Assembly: GCA_964057225.1 (NCBI GenBank)
Contig: OZ059895.1
Span: 17,761,688 to 17,825,687, forward strand
Reading direction: 5' to 3'
Source of the DNA: Auanema rhodensis
Lineage: Eukaryota; Nematoda; Chromadorea; Rhabditida; Rhabditidae
DNA: 64,000 nt
Every line of letters begins with the position of its first letter. The stretch's first letter is position 1. The translations under genes were made by a program, and so were the position numbers. Of the stretch, positions 36,617 through 49,100 are shown piece after piece. The notes under the pieces are model-generated. The model did no database searches, was not told the DNA's origin, and was given only the letters and a program-made list of their open reading frames with translations.

Positions 36617-39600
36617 ATGAGTTTTCGTGGTCGACGTGATCGCCACTTGGCACTTCACGATAGTGATGGAAACGGGTAAGTATTTATTTTCTGTAATACT
36701 TGTTATCAACCTTTTATTTAGTTACAAAACAACTCCGTTCAGTCAGCCAATGCAATCTCTCAATACCGACTTCGATAAGTTTGTGAAAGATAAGTTAGAG
36801 CAATTCGATAGATCGAATCAAGATAGTGAGTAATTATTGACGCAAGATTTAGCTAAATTCTTCAAATTTAGGCTTATCTTTTCCTTCCATGTCGAGAAAT
36901 GAAAGGAAGAGAGTTCATGAACTTGCAAAGCGTTATGGACTCAATTCTCATAGTATAGGGTTTGTGTTTTTCTTATTTTCTTTTTCAGTTATTTTTTTAG
37001 CCGTGAGCCCACGAGGACATGTGTGATCAAAAGGAGGAGCCAAGTTCCTAATATTATTTCTGGCGATATGCCCTCCGACACTCAGCCAGTGTCTATATCT
37101 AAGGATGTTAAGTTCTTGGTTTGTTCTTACATTAGAAATATTTTATTTTATGCTGTATTTTTAGATAGCAAATATGATCAATAACCATCCTATTACTTCG
37201 CTAGAAATCCAACATCATCTCGCTACCTCATCACCCAAGGGTATATTTTCTTTGAAAAAAAGTTAATTGATTTTTCATTTGAGGCAAAACTTATAACTCA
37301 GTTGATGACATCTCTCATGGTCAACCTATGCTCATTCCCCCAAGATCTGACGGACTTCCTGATATTATGAGGCTGAGGTTTGTGAACGATATTTGAAATA
37401 TACTCGATTTATCGTTACTTTAGAGAACAACTGCCAGCCTATAGACAAAGGAATGAAATATTAGAAGCTATTAACCGTAATCAAGTTGTGCTGATTACTG
37501 GAGGAACTGGGTGCGGTAAAACAACTCAGGTCCCCCAATTTATCCTTGACGATGCTTTCCAAAAGGAAAGACGAATACGAATTATATGTACCCAGCCACG
37601 ACGTTTGCCTGCTATTTCAGTAGCAGAGAGAGTTTCTAAAGAAAGAAATGAGAAAATAGGAACAACAGTAGGATATCATATTCGTTTGGAGCAGAAGTAA
37701 GGGATGCGGTTTATTTCACTTATTTAATTCGTTTTTCACTGTATAGAGTTAGCGCATCAACTGTTCTTACGTACTGCACTAGTGGAGTTTTATTAAGAAT
37801 GTTAACACAGGATGATACTGCCAAAGATGTGTCTCATATTATATTGGTAATTTTTCATGATTTTTTTAAAGCCTTTTGACTTAATACTTTAGGACGAAAT
37901 TCATGAACGTGAGCAGAACACTGACTATTTGTTGATAGCTTTGAAGCAAGCGTTGAAAAAGCGAAAAGATTTGAAGGTCATTCATCATGATTTAATGTCA
38001 TAACTTATCTTTTTAGATAATTTTGATGTCCGCTACTATGGAAGGTAATTTGAAGATGTTTATGGGCTATTTTGGTGATAGAGTTAAAGTATTCCATATT
38101 GATAGTAAGCTATTTCATGGATTTTAGTTTTAAACTGTTTTTCTAGTTCCTTCGCGTTTATTCCCTGTTGAAAAATTCTACCTCAATGATATTCTTGCCC
38201 TAACTGGCCATGTGCCGAAAGAAAGTATATTTAGTGGCCATTTTTCTATGAGTAATACGTAAGTTTGAATTAGTTTGTAAATTTTATATATATATATTTA
38301 TAATTTTTTAGTTTTCCTACTATTGAAGAATGGGATAAACGTAATTGGAACGATTATGGAAACAACCTTCATAATGTTCCTATGGTCAGTCAATTGCTAT
38401 TTCTTCTTTAACTTGCTGTTTCAGCCTAGCCAAAGTATGCAAAATTTCCAAATCGCCCATTCGCAATCCCAATCTAATCTCCATGCGACAATGAGTGCTA
38501 ATAACTTGCATCAAAAATCACCCGTCCAACAAGTATTATACGAGAATATGGCTCATCAAATTGCTGGGTATAAACAAAGGTTTTCAGTTTTCCAACTTAG
38601 ATTTTTTAGAACACAGCATCAGACATCTGCCGTTTCTAATCCTGGTTATGCTGGACAGAATTTCAGCTTTCCTCCCCCACAACAGGGTCAATTCTCTCAT
38701 CCTCCTCCTATGTTGAATCCTCAGGTTTATTATGGACAGGTATATATACAATGTTGGGCTTATATAATTTCAATTATTTTAGTCATTTGTCGGTGGTAAT
38801 GGACATTATCCTCAACAACCTATTTTTAACAACTACTCGCAACCACCGCCGAATATGCCAGGATCAATGCCGCATTGTTTGTTTTTGTTTCTTTTTAAAG
38901 TTAAATGTTTTATTCCAGCAGCTACTTGGGGTGGAGGTATGGATCAAGCTTCTCAAGTTTATTACCAAGAAGCAGATGTCATAGATATTCCCTGTGATCA
39001 AGTAGAGCCTGAGACAATGAAAATGCTAGGAATTCCATATAAACAACAGCCGGATGCTTGTCCACCTATGAACGATCAGAATCCTAGTTGGCAGCATACG
39101 GTAAGCACTGTTCATCTTATTTTTTAATTTTTCTCTCCAGCAGTCCTACCCGGTTATTAACAATAATGCTCAAATGGCTACTGGTATGCAAAGCTGGGAC
39201 GGTAGATCTCATGTTATGTCTTCGCAAACGACTTTAGCCTACGAAGTATGTTAATTTTAATTTTTTTTTAGCATTTTCACTACTTTAGCCCAATCAGTAC
39301 CAACCATCATGTAATACTAGTCAGCCTGTATTTTATGTAGCGAATGATGATGCCAGTGGCCCAGGAAAAAGTATTCAGGTACAACATCAATCCTTTGTCC
39401 CTTTTCAAAATTTCTGTTATTTTATTATCTATTTTTTGTTTTAAGTACTTCCCTCCGTCAATGGATGGCTCTGTGGGGTATCCTATGCAACCTCCATACG
39501 ATCAAACTTCTTCGTTTGGTGGGGATGAAGTTAATAACTACAAGGCTTCTTTGCAACGAGATCAGCAAATGATGAATTGGAAAAAGGGGTTAATAGTGAA

Positions 39601-42600
39601 TGCTTTGCCTGGTAAACCTAAGTCGTTTCAACCTGATGTCAAATATCTTCTACATCGGGGTGAAATTGACAAGAAAAACTTGATAGAAGTAAGCTTGTAC
39701 TATTTTCTGTTTGAAGTTCTTGATTTTCCAGCATTACATGGACTTAGGTGGTAGGCAATTCACTGATTCTATTGATCAGCATTTAATAGTTTCGGTTGTT
39801 CAATATTGCATGAATAGTCCTATAGAAGGTAAGCCAATACCTTTTAAAATTCATAATTTTTTTTGTTTAGGTGCTATTCTCGTTTTCCTGCCAGGCTATG
39901 AAGATATTAATCAAGTGCGAGAGAAAATTCTTGAGTATCCCAGAGGTCATGGATACCAGCCTCAGATTTTCATTTTGCATTCGCAGATGAACAGTGCTGA
40001 TCAACAACGAGTTTTCGAATCACCAGCTCCAGGAAGAAGAAAAATTGTATTTTCTTTTTGTTTCGAATTAATTTAACGCTTTTATGTTCAAGATTCTATC
40101 AACTAACATCGCTGAAGCTTCTTTAACAATCGATGATGTCGTTTTTGTTATCGATACTGGAAAAGTTAAAGAAAAGACATATGATCACACATCTCGAATT
40201 AGTCAGTTGAAAGTAGCTTGGATCGCTAAGAGTAACGCCGAGCAGAGAGCTGGTGAGCATAATTCTTCTACTTTCGTTTTTATTTAGTTTTGTAATCGTA
40301 GGTCGTGGAGGACGATGTCGAGAAGGATATTGTTTTCGTCTATATAGTGCTCGAGATTACAACCAAATGTCTGTGACACAAAAGGCTGAAATGCAAAGAG
40401 CAGCTATTCATGTGGGTTGTTATTTTTTGTTTTTTATCGGTATTTTTACTATAGGATGTTTGTCTACATGCAAAAATGTTTGCTCCTGAAAACTTGACTG
40501 TTCGCGCATTCCTTCAACTTGCTCCTGAACCTCCTCCAATGGATGCTATTGATCACAGTATGCAGTTTTTAGAGGTAATTATTTGATTTTGAACTTTGCG
40601 TTAAACTTTTGCAAATTTTTTTACTATTCTTGTTCAGCAACTTGGAGCTTTATATTCTGAAGCCAGTACGAGTGACCCAAATTTATCGTATTCTATGCCT
40701 GAGCCTGAATTAACAGATATGGGACGCTTGATAGCTCTTTTGCCTTTAGATCCTCAGCTAGGTTTTGCTTCTTTTCAAGCATATTTTTCTAATTTTTGTA
40801 ATTTTCCAGCTCGTTTACTACTTTTTGGCGTTGCTTTACGATGCTTATCGTCTGTAGTAACTCTTGTTGCGGCGTTATCATATAGGGATCCATGTAAGTT
40901 TTACTCTTTCATCACGATCACTAGTTGATATCGATTTAGTTGTTCTGCCAAGTTTGGAAGATAGAGAAAAAGCCAACCAATGTAGGGATATATTTGGCCA
41001 AAGGGATTTCTCTGACCATGTAGCACTATTAAGGTTTTGAAGTTTTCACTGTTATCTCCAAATTTGTTTTATTTTAGAGCTGTGAATGAGTATGACAATA
41101 AGGGACACAAGGATCAAATTAATTTCTGCAAAAATAATTTTCTTTCGGTGAATGTTTTGAAAATGGTGATAGGAGTCCGACGGCAACTTCTGTATGAACT
41201 ACGTAGGGCTAAAATTATTCACGGAGAAGGTGATGTTACTCAACTTTTACACGATTCTTTCTATAATAGGTAGAGCAGATCACAATGTGATCAAATAAGA
41301 TTTGATTTTCTTTTTAGATACTCAAATTGCTGGCCAATGGTTCAAGCTGCTGTTGTAGCTGGATGTTATCCTGGAATAGGATATGTAAAAAATGGTAACA
41401 AGCTGAAGAAAATTCGAACAACGTAAGCATTTCTCTCCACTTTCTCTAATTATTTAGAAAATTTTCAGAAGTGATGGAAATGCTACATTGCATCCGTCAT
41501 CTGTTATAAAAAGGCAACTTTCTACTGCAAAAAAATCCGTAGAAGTGTATCCTGAGCCTAATGTTGAATTTTTGGTTTTCCAAGAAATGGCAAAAATCGA
41601 CGAAGGTTTAACTGTAAGAAACTTGTTTAATTTTAATTTAAAAAAATTTTTTTAGTTGCGAACTGTCACTGTTGTTCCTTCTTGTACTATTATACTATTT
41701 TCGGGAGCTATCAGATTAAAGAAAGTGGTTATCGACGATTTCAATATTAGTAAATTATATATATTCTAAATTGAAATATATGCATTTTGTTTCAGTTGAT
41801 GATTGCGAAACTGTTGTGAATTCTGATGAAGCTTCGAAACCCTCTCTGGACGATGATGACCTGTGCCCAATGTATTGTTTGCAGTTAGATGAATGGATAG
41901 GTGTTCGGGGTCCTTATGAGGTATGTTCGTTTATGTAGCCGGAAATAACAAGTAGTTTTCAGGACTTGCAACGTTTGATGCAATTGAGGTTTAAAACTAT
42001 GTCATATTTCTTAGAAGTTATGAGCAATCCTCGAGTGCTTACACATCCTACAATGGAGCATGAGGTAACCAACTATATCATATATTTTTTCTGTAAAATA
42101 AATTGTTTCTAGAAGTTGCTAGAGGTTGTTGCGTCAGTTCTCTCAGATGAACATGAACGCTGTGGATTTAACGCTGTCACGAACATAGCTCCTACACTAT
42201 CTTACATTCTTCGTAATCCTTCACTTAACAGTAAGTTCCTGTTTTCTCTTATTGTAATAAACATTTCTATCCTTACAGTCAATGGTATGGTGAATACTGT
42301 TCGGTCTGCTCCTGTAAATGCTCCTAGTCAACCACCATCTCCACCGGTTTTGAAACATCTTATTTTTATAAGTCAACTTCTTTTCCAGAGCTGCGATAAT
42401 TTACCTCCACCTCCAGCTCCGGTCTCATCTCAGACATCCGCAGCTGCCCCTGCTTCCACTCCAAACCTATCCTCTGCAACTATTGTTCCAACATCGGCTT
42501 CGTTTTCAGCTCAGACAGAGTGTCTTGCCCCATCAACATCAACAACCGCTCCAGCATCAGAGTCAACGATATCAAACGTTACGATGCCTCCAGGACCAAA

Positions 42601-43767
42601 TTCGAATGCTAAGGCTCCTTCACCTCAGAATGCTCAAACTAATTCTGAAGTGATTCTGAACGAAAAGCTGAGCAAATTGTTCTTGAGCATTCAGGAGAAG
42701 GATGCAGCCCGACAATCGCCTAATAAGATGCTGCAAGATTCTGGTTGTCAACCTAGTGGAAGTGGTAGGCCTTATAAGGCAAATAAAGGAAATGATGTCC
42801 GAGTATGTTTGTTATAAATAATAAGTACTCTAAATTATATTTTCAGTCCATGATCTCCAATGATGTTCGAGTGGAACGGCAACGTTGCGGCTCTATAAAT
42901 AACCAGAAAGATAACTTGGAGAAGAGCAATATGCGATCTCATGATGGTTTGTTTTTTAAATTTTGATTTCTAATTTACAAATGATTTAAGAACCAAGATC
43001 CTCAAGATCAAATAGGGATGAACATTTTGGACCTAAATCCACAGGAAGAAACCATTATGGTAGTTCAAGGAGGAACACTGGAAATCCTTCAAAGCGTTAT
43101 AATAACGATTATCATGGCAATTCCTATGGAGAAGGGAGAGGTGAAGCAAGAAAAGCGGTAATTCAATAATGCAACTATTTTTGTTATTGTTATTTACTTC
43201 AGCAGAATTGCGACTCTGAGAACCGAGGGGATTGTCCATCAAGTAGTGGAAGGCAATATCAAAATACCGATAAGAGAGATCAATTAACGTGGCAGCAACA
43301 ACAACAGTTTGACACTAATAAGTAAAAACATATTCCATATATGTTTGCTAATTTTTATTTTCAGTTCTAGAGCTTTTAATCAACGAAGATTCAATGCTCG
43401 CGATGAATGGTCAAAGGTCAGTTAATCCATTTCTAAGTTTCTAGCGTAGTTTTTTCAGGAAGGGTATTCAGATTATACCCAAAAACGGGGTCATGTTGGA
43501 ATCGGTGGCACGAGAGCCAGAGGGTTTGTTACGTTCTTAGGAAGTTGTTTTTGAAATTTTTGTTTTAGTGGTCAAAGTAACGTAGCACATAGAGGTCAAA
43601 GAAGTAATGTAGATCCGGGTGATTATGAGAGTACTAAGCCAAATCGTCGAGGAAGGACTGACAGGTATTTTTCGAATTACTTTTCAGATACATAACATTG
43701 TTTTAGTGCGAAGTTTCATCAAACTAAGACGTTTTATAACAGTAATGTTGCTAAGAATGGAAGCTAG
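36617..43767 (+). CDS. YTHDC2: R3H/DEAH RNA helicase, YTHDC2-like without YTH domain
   Basis: A 3'-5' RNA helicase of the DEAH/RHA family; YTHDC2 acts in germline RNA control in animals (family knowledge). The start is MSFRGRRDRHLALHD. An R3H domain follows (FPSMSRNERKRVHELAKRYG). RecA1: motif I GGTGCGKTTQVPQF, motif Ia CTQPRRLPAISVAERV, motif II DEIHE, motif III MSATM. A ~330-residue low-complexity insert rich in Gln, Asn, Pro, Met and Ser then separates the lobes (about 38,410-39,560). RecA2: LVFLPGYEDI, STNIAEASLTIDDVVFVIDT, SNAEQRAGRGGRCREGYCF. HA2/OB region: PELTDMGRLIALLPLDPQL, RRAKIIHGEGDV, then LDEWIGVRGPYEDLQRLMQL. The C-tail is Pro/Ser/Thr-rich, then RG/Asn/Gln-rich, ending NSNVAKNGS. 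Vertebrate YTHDC2 has ankyrin repeats at the insert position and a YTH domain at the end; neither is seen here. DHX36/DHX57-type helicases are alternatives. Confidence 0.85.
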
Positions 43768-44645
43768 TTTTTGAATGGTTTCAGTTATTTTGTATTTATT
43801 TATTGCAGCTCATAGAACTTGTTGTTATACTTGTTTTCGTTTGTAATTAATCGTCTGTTTTCAAATTCAATATGTTTATAGTTTTTTATTCCTCAATATA
43901 TAATTGTGGTTTCTTTTCTATGATCTTTCCTTTGCTTTCACTCGTAATCAATTAAATTTAACCAAAAATTTGAAATAGTAGCTGTCATTTTGCACATGTA
44001 TGAACCCTATCACACTCTCTCTGTCTCTCTCTATGTTTTTTCTCTTTATTTCTTTCTTCCGTTCTCTCTTTCGCTCTTTCTCTTCTTAATTTTCTCAGTC
44101 TTTGTCTGTTTCATTTTTTCTTTTTTTTAATCATTATTGTAGTTTTGGATTTCTCATTCATTGCCCTTTCTTTCCGTTAAATATCCAATATATATATCCT
44201 CTCATATTAGCCAGGCTCCTGAGCCAGTTTCTCCTTTCCCGATTTAGTTTCATTCCTCAGTCGTTTTCCCGTGAGCACTTCCTGTGTATTTATTTTGAAC
44301 TTGAGCGCTTTGCATAGTCTGTTAATTGTTAACATAGATATATTTTCTTTCCACACTTCGATTAATATCCTCAATGTTACATAATCTATCTATTTTCTGG
44401 TATTATAATCTCCTGATGTTGTTTTATTTGCTTTTTGCGTAATTTTTTCCTTTTTCTATTTTTTTTCTAGATTACTCAAATTATTATCATCTTTCATGCT
44501 TATTCTTCAATTGAATGAGAATTTTATATTTAATTTGTTTCATTTTACCAACTTCTTAACTGGGCAAACGAAGTAGTTCCCTAGAATATTTTCAAAAGTT
44601 TTTTATTTTACCAAAAATGCTTGTATAATTGTTACAAGGAAATAC
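43768..44645. other. Gap between helicase and CDK10 genes
   Basis: Helicase 3' UTR and CDK10 upstream sequence. Pyrimidine-rich at 44010-44100. No ORF of merit. Confidence 0.5.
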
Positions 44646-46185
44646 ATGTCAACGAATACACCATCTTCTTCGGGTTCCGGACATGTCATACAGTATACTT
44701 CCATATTTGATGAATCGAACCGGATAATAGATCAGGTTCCGTCATAACTGTTTTGATTATCATTCTGTTTTACACCTTCAGGATTGTCATAGTTATGGTA
44801 GTTGTAGAAAAGTTAATGAATTTGAGAAGATCAATAGAGTTGGCGAAGGAACTTATGGAGTAGTGTATAGAGCAAGGGACACTATTTCAGGGCAAATTGT
44901 ACTATTAACATTACGATGTTAACAGATTCTCTACCATTAATATTGAAGGTTGCCTTAAAGCAAGTACGAGTACTTGAGAAAAGTTCATCTTCGGGCATAT
45001 CTGAATCAGCTTTGCGTGAAATAACTTTACTCTCTCGGATTAGCCACAAAAATATAGTTCAACTGAAAGAAGTATGAGATAATCAAGATTTTAATTGAAA
45101 ACAACATTATTTTTACACATTTCAGGTAGCTGTATCAAAAAATTACAAAGGAATGTTTTTAGTAATGGAGTTCTGTGAACAGGACTTAGCTTCTCTTCTG
45201 GACAATATGTCTGTTCCTTTCACTGGTGCCCAAGTGAAATGTATTATTCTACAGTTATTTAAAGCTTTGAACTTTATGCACAATAACTTCATATTACACC
45301 GAGATCTTAAAGTTTTAAAATTAAGGTTTATGTATACTAATAAAAACTACGTCAGGTATCAAACTTGTTGCTAACCGATGCTGGTGTTTTGAAAGTTGCT
45401 GATTTTGGACTTGCACGTATTTATGGGGATGAGGGAATGTTCATGACTCCTCGAGTAGTTACACTTTGGTATTTAGTTTTATCTTTATTAATATACTTAC
45501 TTCTCATTGTTGGAAAATTGTTTATAATTATTACTACAGGTATCGATGTCCTGAGCTATTATTCGGTTGTAAAACACAAACAACAGGTTCGAATTGTACG
45601 GAACACCAAGTTTCAGTCAGAATTTTAGGTATTGATATTTGGTCAGCCGGATGTATTTTTGGAGAGTTGCTACTCTGTAGACCCCTTTTACCAGGAAAGG
45701 GAGACATAGATCAGGTTGAGATTCAGTGAAGTCACCCCTTCACCTCAATCTTTTTAGATTGAACGCATAATTCAACTATTGGGTACACCTACTACGAAGA
45801 TTTGGCCAGAACTAGATCAAATGCCAGATTTGCAAAACTTTACACTCCGCTCACAGCCTTATAACAGATTGAAAGTATATAAATAAATTTTTTGATAATT
45901 TTATATAATCTGAAATATTTTAGACTGTTTTTGAGAATTGTTCCTCAGTAACTCTTGATCTTCTAAATGGTCTCTTTGCCTATGATCCTCAACGTAGAAT
46001 CTCGGCGAAAACAGTATTAGAACATGAATATTTCCTAGTAAGTTGTCAAATTCACAATAGATAATAACTGCTTTTCTAAGGAGCATCCATTGCCTTGTGC
46101 TCCTGATCTCATGCCATCATTCCCACAACATCGTAATAAGAAGAGAAAACGTTCCCGATCTCCTCAAAAATATGATAGGAATTGA
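44646..46185 (+). CDS. CDK10: Cyclin-dependent kinase 10 (CDK10)
   Basis: A Ser/Thr kinase of the CDK10/CDK11 branch, partnered by cyclin M in mammals. The start [19 protein letters not shown] is followed by [20 protein letters not shown], the CDK10-type lead-in. Glycine loop [17 protein letters not shown] lysine in VALKQVRV; the PSTAIRE-type helix reads [14 protein letters not shown]. The hinge [18 protein letters not shown] is diagnostic of CDK10. Catalytic loop [20 protein letters not shown], and activation segment [18 protein letters not shown] with the T-loop Thr. [17 protein letters not shown], then [20 protein letters not shown], the CDK10 C-terminal block, and a basic tail ending QKYDRN. 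The first exon ends with GATCAG before the intron; all later joins keep frame. Most introns are about 40-60 bp. Full length, no missing catalytic residue. Confidence 0.93.
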
Positions 46186-49100
46186 ACTATTCGAAATTTC
46201 ATTTCATGTTTATTATATTTAATAATTTACATAAGTATTCGAACCGTATATATTTTATTTTATATTTATAATAGTTTTTCTATAATCTTCATGGAACAAA
46301 ACTATAAAACGAATCTTAAAGCTCTATACTTCTATATTTTTCCTAAATATTTATTTTTTTGAACAGTGTGATGCAATGTGTGACCAATACTTTTGTAACC
46401 AGCTTATTAGTTTATATAATTTGCCTCTGAGAGACTAACTTTCATTCATTCGGCATATGCTAGATTATACTTTTGATTTGCTGACGATGAGCTCCTCTCA
46501 AAGTTTATATGAGATTGTTTAATCCGAAAACCTAAACAGAAATGAAATCTCTTGAGTTGAGATAACCTGAAAAGTAATTAGAAATATATGTAGATTCAGT
46601 GCTAGAGTGTTAGGTTAGTTTCTACACTTTAAAAGCAATATGATTTACTGCTAGCCTCATAAAGCTCTCCCACTTAAGCTGGGATGTAGTGAACGTCAGG
46701 CTTAGTCGAAATATTAGATTCGGAAAAAAACATGCCCTTATCAATCATTATTCAGGTGTTTAACCGAAAGAGTGAGAAGCCATAGACCTAATAAAAATCT
46801 AGAAGCTTAAAAAATTTTTTGGCTTTATATCTATATTCATACATAACTTGTTCCTAGATGTTTTGTTTTCCCCCATGCATTTATCTAATTTTTGGACCTA
46901 TTTAGTAACCATATCATTATTATGACTAAAACCAAGCAACAATAATCAGGTTGATAACCTATAATTATGCTCTCTGATTCTTCTTTTATAACTTGTGACA
47001 TCTTATCCACGTCCTTTCTATGTTTCTTCTTTTTGTTTATTTGAATTCAATTTTAGTGATTATGTCCTCGATAACAAGTATTTGTTCGTCTTTCCCATTA
47101 TTCATTACTTTCTCTCTTTCATATGTTCCATGTCTAGATTGTAGAAAATCCTGAGTAAACTATCATAATCTTGTAAATTTCATTTCTTTTACAAACTTCA
47201 TCATGATTCTCTATTTATTCACGAGCAAATTAGAAATTTTTAATCTTTCGTGTTTGTTTGCAACATAAAGCTGAAATATAGGCCATGGCTATTTTTCAGA
47301 AGTCGGCGACTTTCCGTTTTTTTCTTAAATTGAAATTCAAGATTGTGATGAGCACAACGGCGGAAACGACCGATCTTCAACATATCCTAAAGTTAAATAA
47401 AACATTTCATTTAAATTTCACGTTATTAGAACATTGCGATGTTGAGGAATTCTGTCTTTACCTTTAATGTTTGTAAACTAATGTAATATTCATGCAAAAA
47501 CTCGTATCGAGGAAAAAAAAATCTATTATGTATACATTACCATTGCCACTGAAAAGCCAGTTATTTGAAAAAGTAATAATATTAATCGTTATATTAATTA
47601 TTTCAGCGCTACCATGCTTCTTACATAACCATTGATCAAATTAATAGGTGAAGTCATAGCAACGAAGCATGGTATTAAATACATATACATATCTATTTGT
47701 GTATATTATATACATACATATGAGGTTGTTCAATCACGACTACCAATGAAGCGTCTGAGTGTTTGTAAGATTTAAAATATTTTAATTCTTATTGATATTT
47801 CAGTTTTGAATAGCGTGTAGCCCTTTTATCAAGGGCAGCTTCAATTCAATCTTTAGTTGATTCATGAACAACGCTTTGCTCATCATTTTTCGGAATAATT
47901 CAAAATACAGAAGAAAATATTTGAATAAACATAAAAGATATAATTCAAAACAAATACTTTTTGAAACTTTTAACACATCTTTGTTTTTCAGCTGCTCTTT
48001 CTCCATTTTTGTGTACAGAAATTGTTTCTTTTTTTTTAATTTTTTTAATCGTCTTCTGTTCTGTTCTCAATTTATCAATTATGGATTACGGAAGTTTTTC
48101 AGAACTCATTCCTTCATTCACAGCTAATCCTTCGTTTTGTCTTCTGATTCTGATTTAAGTTTTGCCTTTTTCGACCAAATGAATATTTATTCATTTATTT
48201 GTTTTATTCCCCTTATGCTCCATTGAGTAATTGTCCGAAATAATCTCTTAACCGAAACTCTGTGAATAGTTTCATCGCTCATTTACTGATATCATACAAA
48301 AATCACAAATTCAAACTTCAAAAATTAAACAAATTTTGCGAGAAAATTTGTTAATTTTATATTTTTGTTAGACCTCCTACTCTGTTTTTATTCTATCTCT
48401 TCATTTCTCTTTTTAATTCAGGCACACGTCATTCTCTCTCCCCCTCTTCAACGCGACTCCCTGCCAACCTCTCTCTCTCATTCTTTATTTCTCTGCCACT
48501 TTGGATCTGAATAAAAAAGCACAAGTGCTTGAAATGAGTAGGTACAGCATCAAACTTCATCATTTTTTCGATCTTGACGATAATGAAAAATAAAACTTGA
48601 AATGCTCCCTGGTCTTTTCTCGTCAAGCTTCGATCGAGTAGCTTGGTTTAGATATTGTCAACAGAGGACAGGCAAATATCAAGAACAGCTTTGCTGCCAG
48701 ATTGACAATATTTCTATCTATTTCGTTCCTTTCATCTTCTTTCCAAGTCACTTCACTGTTATTCATACTCTTAACCATCAAAAAATAATAAATAAAATCA
48801 TGAAACTTGCGATTTTCCGGGTGCCTCCGAAAAAGTGAGATGTTGAATCACAATAAAAGTAAACCTAGTACATTACATTTTTCTAGTTGAGCTAGAACAG
48901 CAAATATATGACAAACCATGTTAGATGTCATGATTCTAAAGGCTAAGTCTAAATGCCCCTCTGTTCTCTTCAATTCAGTTTGAAAAATTCGAGTTATCGT
49001 GTTTTATGCAAATTTCTCGAACGATACTCAGCTGTAACTGAATGAACTTCTAAGCATGAGGCTTTAAAAGCTTTTTATATTCTGAGAATAGAAGCAAGTT

